From assembly GCA_030643285.1 (NCBI GenBank), contig DAOWMC010000033.1:1-8282 (forward strand): DNA of 8,282 nt, read 5' to 3'. The DNA comes from Methanobacteriota archaeon (lineage in GTDB: Archaea > Halobacteriota > Syntropharchaeia > DAOWMC01). Below the pieces are notes generated by a model. That model did no database searches, had not been told where the DNA came from, and saw only the letters and a program-made list of their open reading frames with translations. Made by a program: the position numbers and the translations under genes. Positions 5,747 through 8,282 of the stretch are shown piece by piece; position 1 is the first letter of the stretch; each line of letters opens with the position of its first letter.

Positions 5747-7007
5747 GTATCTTTTCAGTTATAAGGGGTGTTGCATCTTTTTTAGTCTTACCCAGTGGAG
5801 ATCCAAACACAAACTGTGTCACACCGGCCCCGAGCAGGTTTTCAATCTTATCTATACACTGCCCCGGAGTTCCCGAAACCGAAAACGTATTTGTAAACGA
5901 GTCATTGACCAGGCCAAATGCATCTCCAAATTTACCTTTTTCGATAAATTCTTTCATCTGCATTGCACGCTCAACATCCAATCCATGGTTTTCTAGTACT
6001 TTTTGAGGTGTACCGGCTGCGATGAATGCCACAACAGGAACGGCTGCCTTTATTGCTTCTTTCTCATCCTTATCTACTGAAAATGATGTGTATGCAACAA
6101 CGTCCACATCACCTATGCTTCTATTCGCCCCAGAAACGCCTTCATGTATCATCCTATTTGCTATCTCAAAATCCATCTCATGAGAGGCGTTTATAAGTAT
6201 ACCGTCACCTATCGACCCTGCCAATTTTAACATCTTTGGACCCTGAGCACCAATGTATATGGGTATCTGCCTGTCTGGTTTGAAGTTCATTCTTGCATTT
6301 TCAACTGCAATAATATCTCCCTTGAAATTAACACCTTTCCCCTCCCAGAGGGATCTTATCACTTCAACGGTTTCTTTAACAGTCGTCAGTGGCTTTTCCA
6401 TTCCTATGTTCAAAGACCCAAGCGTTGATTTATCTCCAACCCCGAGGCCAAGTATCATCCTATTATCTGATACATCATCCAGTGATGCGATCACAGAAGC
6501 AGTTTGAGCCAGATGTCTCATGTATGGATTTGTGACCCCGACACCCAATTCTGCCGTATCGGTGGCCCTTGCCACAAGTGCAAGTGTTACATATGGGTCT
6601 CTGTTCATATAGTGGTCGGTGATCCAGATGTTATCTATTCCACCAAGTTCAAACTTTCTTGTATAGGCCACAATCTTGTCTATACCTGTAGATGGAACAA
6701 GTTCGACACCGAACTTAAACTTTTTATCGAGTGGTTTGAATATTTCACGCTTTCCCTTTGGTATTTTCATATCGTCCAAGACCCGGACAGTTACCTGCAA
6801 CGCATTGAAAAATGCCTGTGTCGAGTAGTTACCCTTTATCAATTGCATTATGTCTGCTCGCTCTCTTGGAGTCAATGCAATGTTCCCAACTTCTTCCTCT
6901 GTCAGTATCGAGAGAATATCCTCCATTAGGTCGCCTTTTGCATCTTCTCCGAACTTATTCATCCGATCTAACATCGTTCCTACTTTGTTTTTTGTAATTT
7001 CAGCCAT
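5730..7007 (-). CDS. mer: F420-dependent 5,10-methylenetetrahydromethanopterin reductase with extra N-terminal domain
   Basis: Mer reversibly reduces methylene-H4MPT to methyl-H4MPT with F420H2 in the cytoplasm, a central step of methanogenesis and its reversal. Residues about 97-425 are a full-length luciferase-like Mer: FGVELVP (99-105), WITDHY (128-133), GVGVTNPYMR (155-164), GLGVGDK, IPIYIGAQGP, GDGILINAS, VVAYTSFS, VAFIAAGTP and VTQFVFGSPLG. The usual length is about 320-330 residues, so the first ~95 are an addition. That extension carries MEDILSILTEEE (28-39) and TPRERADIMQLIKGNYS (46-62), clearly homologous to segments of the two upstream genes. The start is firm: ATG 7007 follows AAGGAGA at proper spacing, and the internal ATG near residue 80 has no ribosome-binding site. 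It is the last gene of a three-gene operon, 11 bases after protein B. One departure is GLGVGDK where relatives often have GxGPGDK. Confidence 0.95.
   Translation of the reverse strand: MAEITKNKVGTMLDRMNKFGEDAKGDLMEDILSILTEEEVGNIALTPRERADIMQLIKGNYSTQAFFNALQVTVRVLDDMKIPKGKREIFKPLDKKFKFGVELVPSTGIDKIVAYTRKFELGGIDNIWITDHYMNRDPYVTLALVARATDTAELGVGVTNPYMRHLAQTASVIASLDDVSDNRMILGLGVGDKSTLGSLNIGMEKPLTTVKETVEVIRSLWEGKGVNFKGDIIAVENARMNFKPDRQIPIYIGAQGPKMLKLAGSIGDGILINASHEMDFEIANRMIHEGVSGANRSIGDVDVVAYTSFSVDKDEKEAIKAAVPVVAFIAAGTPQKVLENHGLDVERAMQMKEFIEKGKFGDAFGLVNDSFTNTFSVSGTPGQCIDKIENLLGAGVTQFVFGSPLGKTKKDATPLITEKILPAFS
6739..6933 (-). other. RERA/NY domain fused to the N-terminus of Mer
   Basis: Encodes about residues 25-89 of the mer product. 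Shared pattern with proteins A and B: a hydrophobic-acidic helix ED-IL-SIL, a short acidic linker, then RERAxIMQLIKGNYS and a helix ending in an LxVxxRV-like segment. The likely fold is a small helical bundle. It has no catalytic motif, so an interaction or tethering role is the most natural inference. Confidence 0.8.
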
Positions 7008-7018
7008 TTTGTCTCCTT

Positions 7019-7348
7019 CTAACTAATAAATTCTTTTTCTATCTTTTGAATTGCATCGGCATTTATTTTTGAACAAACATTCAGTGCCGTATGTATTGTG
7101 TAATCGGTGTAGTTTCCCCGTATAAGCTGAAAAATTGCTGCCCTTTCCCGCTCACTCAATTCAACATTCTTTTCCGCCAATATTTCCAAAATATTCTCTG
7201 TAAAATCTTCTTTGGTGTCTTCGTCGGCTCTTTTCACTTCACTTACGAGTAGATCTTCGTCAAGCCCCTCATCTTCGAACTCTACTGGTTTTGGCCTGTA
7301 AAGCTCTTCATTCTCCTCTTCTGATATCATCTCTTTTTCCAATGGCAT
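7019..7348 (-). CDS. Protein B: small acidic protein with a RERA/NY domain, unknown function
   Basis: A 109-residue protein, not recognised. The N-terminal half (residues 1-48) is highly acidic and probably disordered (SEEENEELYRPKP, then EFEDEGLDEDLL). The C-terminal half (about 44-108) is the domain shared with protein A and Mer: EDFTENILEILAEKN (48-61), then SERERAAIFQLIRGNY (65-80) and the helix IHTALNVCSKI. ATG at 7348 is chosen over an in-frame TTG at 7393 because AGGAGGTGG (7363-7355), inside the last codons of gene A, is correctly spaced for it. Only one base separates the TGA of A from this ATG, so translation of A and B is coupled. It is followed 11 bases later by mer. Lacking any enzymatic motif, it could be an adaptor or assembly partner of Mer. 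Confidence 0.85.
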   Translation of the reverse strand: MPLEKEMISEEENEELYRPKPVEFEDEGLDEDLLVSEVKRADEDTKEDFTENILEILAEKNVELSERERAAIFQLIRGNYTDYTIHTALNVCSKINADAIQKIEKEFIS

Positions 7349-7349
7349 A

Positions 7350-7844
7350 TCATACCACCTCCTCTTTATTTTTTCCAGCAAATCTGCTGGCAACCTCCAA
7401 AGTTGATTCAGGATCCACCCTCAGGCAGACCTGTATAACGCTTTGAAGAACGTAACTTGAGTAATTTTCTTTAATAAATTGCATTATAGCTGCCCTTTCC
7501 CGCGCATTAGCATCTATTGGATTACTTATTACTATGGATAGAATATCTTCACAAAATTCCTCTTTATCTTCTTTTTTTAGCTCATTTAACCGATTTATCT
7601 GAGTTGTCAGTTCAAAAAGGAGATTTAGATTATCTTCTTCCTTTTCCAATGATGAAATAGGTATTAAATTTACTTCATTTCTTCTTCCTGGTTTTACAAG
7701 GTATTTTTTCTCATCCCTGATGTTAACTCCACTTTTTTCCAAGATGTTTACTTCTTTACTCCCAAAATATATTGAGAGGCCTCTTCCATGGCCTTTATCA
7801 TGAACGCTGGCTATGAGGGATTTTGATTTTTCTTGTGCTGGCAT
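7350..7844 (-). CDS. Protein A: AbrB-like N-terminal domain plus C-terminal RERA/NY domain
   Basis: A 164-residue protein with two parts. Residues about 9-62 (IASVHDKGHGRGLSIYFGSK onward, through EKKYLV and NEVNLIPIS) have the strand pattern of AbrB/SpoVT swapped-hairpin DNA-binding domains; this assignment is tentative. The same segment occurs in the divergent gene at the right edge. Residues about 65-93 are charged and helical, possibly coiled coil. Residues about 94-155 are the domain shared with protein B and Mer: EEFCEDILSIVIS (95-107), then ARERAAIMQFIKENYSS (114-130) and VIQVCLRVDPES. ATG 7844 follows GAGGTGA (7857-7851), 6 bases away, a near-perfect ribosome-binding site. It is the first gene of the A-B-mer operon. 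Function unknown; a regulator or scaffold whose C-terminal domain contacts Mer or protein B is a reasonable inference. Confidence 0.85.
   Translation of the reverse strand: MPAQEKSKSLIASVHDKGHGRGLSIYFGSKEVNILEKSGVNIRDEKKYLVKPGRRNEVNLIPISSLEKEEDNLNLLFELTTQINRLNELKKEDKEEFCEDILSIVISNPIDANARERAAIMQFIKENYSSYVLQSVIQVCLRVDPESTLEVASRFAGKNKEEVV
7355..7363 (-). promoter_or_regulatory. Ribosome-binding site of protein B inside gene A
   Basis: AGGAGGTGG encodes the last Glu-Glu-Val of protein A while serving the ATG at 7348. It decides that start over the upstream TTG at 7393. Confidence 0.8.
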
Positions 7845-7929
7845 ATTCTATCACCTCACCATCTCTCATCTGGTGAATAATGTTCCACCGGTTATTTTGG
7901 TGTCACGGATTTCACGTATGAAGGTGATA

Positions 7930-7957
7930 GTATAAATAAGTTTCGTTTTTATAATCT
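7930..7957 (-). promoter_or_regulatory. Probable promoter of the A-B-mer operon
   Basis: On the minus strand two TATA-like boxes occur: GATTATAAAAA (near 7956-7946) and, after CGAAAC, TTATTTATAC (7939-7930). The purine-rich CGAAA before the second fits a BRE. Starts near 7925 or 7908 would give leaders of about 65-80 bases, in keeping with the strong ribosome-binding site of gene A. Which box is used cannot be told. Confidence 0.5.
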
Positions 7958-8050
7958 CAAACACCACCTCATGGAAGCAATAAATGGGTTGAGATAAAAT
8001 TCAGATAACGATTAAAAATGAACAGTGCATATCGAAAATGGGGGATATGA

Positions 8051-8063
8051 AAAAAGCTTTATC
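8051..8063 (+). promoter_or_regulatory. TATA/BRE-like promoter of the right-edge gene, leaderless
   Basis: AAAAAGCTTTATC: a purine-rich BRE-like run followed by a TTTAT box centred about 29 bases before ATG 8090. There is no ribosome-binding site before that ATG. Both facts fit a leaderless transcript beginning at or near the start codon. Confidence 0.55.
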
Positions 8064-8089
8064 TTTCAGATTGCAAATATATATTAGCA

Positions 8090-8282
8090 ATGACCGAAAA
8101 GAGCGAAACAAATGAAGAAATTCTTGAATTTGCGGTTTCCGTGCAGAGGGCAGGTAATGAGAGGGGTAAGCGGATTTATTTTGATACCAAGGACATTGAA
8201 GAGCTAAAAGAAAAATGCGGGGAGGATTTCTTTTTATTGACCGATCGAACGTTGATCGCTTTTGTCGATCCTGCCAATTCAA
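8090..8282 (+). CDS. AbrB-like domain protein (5' part; runs off right edge)
   Basis: The frame is open from ATG 8090 to the edge, 64 codons seen. After an acidic 14-residue start (MTEKSETNEEILEF), AVSVQRAGNERGKRIYFDTK aligns with IASVHDKGHGRGLSIYFGSK of protein A: shared S-V, G, RG, IYF and K, followed by a similar D/E, V/I and L. Roughly 10-12 of 28 positions are identical by eye. The strand pattern ending FFLLTDRTLIAFVDP is again AbrB/SpoVT-like, and such domains usually bind DNA as dimers. Whether a RERA/NY domain follows, as in protein A, lies beyond the window. It is transcribed divergently from the A-B-mer operon across 245 bases, so it could regulate that operon. The homology to A is the main reason to accept this frame over the overlapping minus-strand one. 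Confidence 0.75.
   Translation, partial: MTEKSETNEEILEFAVSVQRAGNERGKRIYFDTKDIEELKEKCGEDFFLLTDRTLIAFVDPANS

Larger units (their letters stand above)
7845..8089. other. 245-base divergent intergenic region between gene A and the right-edge gene
   Basis: No gene seen. It holds the gene A ribosome-binding site (7851-7857), several scattered CACC/GGTG motifs, a 9-base inverted repeat (7848-7856 with 7922-7930), a TCACG direct repeat near 7904-7915, minus-strand TATA-like boxes (7930-7957), an inverted pair ATCTCAA/TTGAGAT (7954-7960 and 7989-7995), and the plus-strand TATA-like box at 8056-8063. Confidence 0.6.

Noticed and set aside
6504..6929. Plus-strand open frame of 141 codons
   Set aside because: Antisense to mer; cysteine-rich, low-quality composition and no ribosome-binding site.
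7349..7393. Upstream TTG start for protein B at 7393
   Set aside because: It would overlap gene A by 44 bases without a ribosome-binding site, while ATG 7348 has a perfectly spaced AGGAGGTGG.
8001..8282. Minus-strand open frame of 93 codons at the right edge
   Set aside because: It overlaps a plus-strand frame with clear similarity to protein A and a TATA box at leaderless distance. The minus-strand peptide has no domain-like pattern and runs through the promoter.
1..8282. CRISPR array, insertion sequence or integrase site
   Set aside because: No regularly spaced direct repeats, transposase fragments or terminal inverted repeats were seen. The only short tandem repeats are the 13-base operator units.

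Overview
The window looks archaeal and euryarchaeal. It has an archaeal/eukaryotic-type prolyl-tRNA synthetase, an archaeal ThpR-type 2'-5' RNA ligase-like protein, an anaerobic class III ribonucleotide reductase paired with a glutaredoxin-like redoxin, and an F420-dependent methylene-tetrahydromethanopterin reductase (Mer). The control signals fit too: TATA/BRE-like promoters, strong GGAGGT ribosome-binding sites inside operons, and apparently leaderless genes at divergent promoters. Mer and the strictly anaerobic reductase point to an anaerobic methanogen or a methane/alkane-oxidising relative. The sequence alone does not fix the lineage.

Left block (1-2754, minus strand). Reading 5' to 3': a winged-helix regulator, thpR, a small unrecognised protein, and proS, which is cut by the window edge after 381 codons. 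The genes are 13-47 bases apart and probably co-transcribed. The small protein has a strong ribosome-binding site but no ATG, GTG or TTG at the proper distance; an ATC sits there instead.

Middle (2755-5712). A 356-base divergent regulatory region separates the regulator from the plus-strand redoxin-nrdD operon. Both promoters carry a 25-base element made of two 13-base units (20 of 25 positions identical by eye), each overlapping a TATA box. This suggests that the regulator controls itself and the reductase operon. No nrdG activase gene is present here. nrdD ends in a 9-bp hairpin that also contains the stop codon of the convergent mer gene.

Right block (5730-8282). A three-gene minus-strand operon encodes protein A (164 aa), protein B (109 aa) and a 425-aa Mer. 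All three contain the same roughly 55-60-residue helical-looking domain with a hallmark RERAxIxQxIKxNY core. It is C-terminal in A and B, and in Mer it forms most of a 95-residue N-terminal extension absent from ordinary Mer. A second, AbrB-like N-terminal domain in A recurs in a divergent, leaderless gene (8090 to the right edge). Two short domains are therefore shuffled among four neighbouring genes, one of them a central C1 enzyme. I recognise no described system of this kind and regard it as the most promising novelty in the window.
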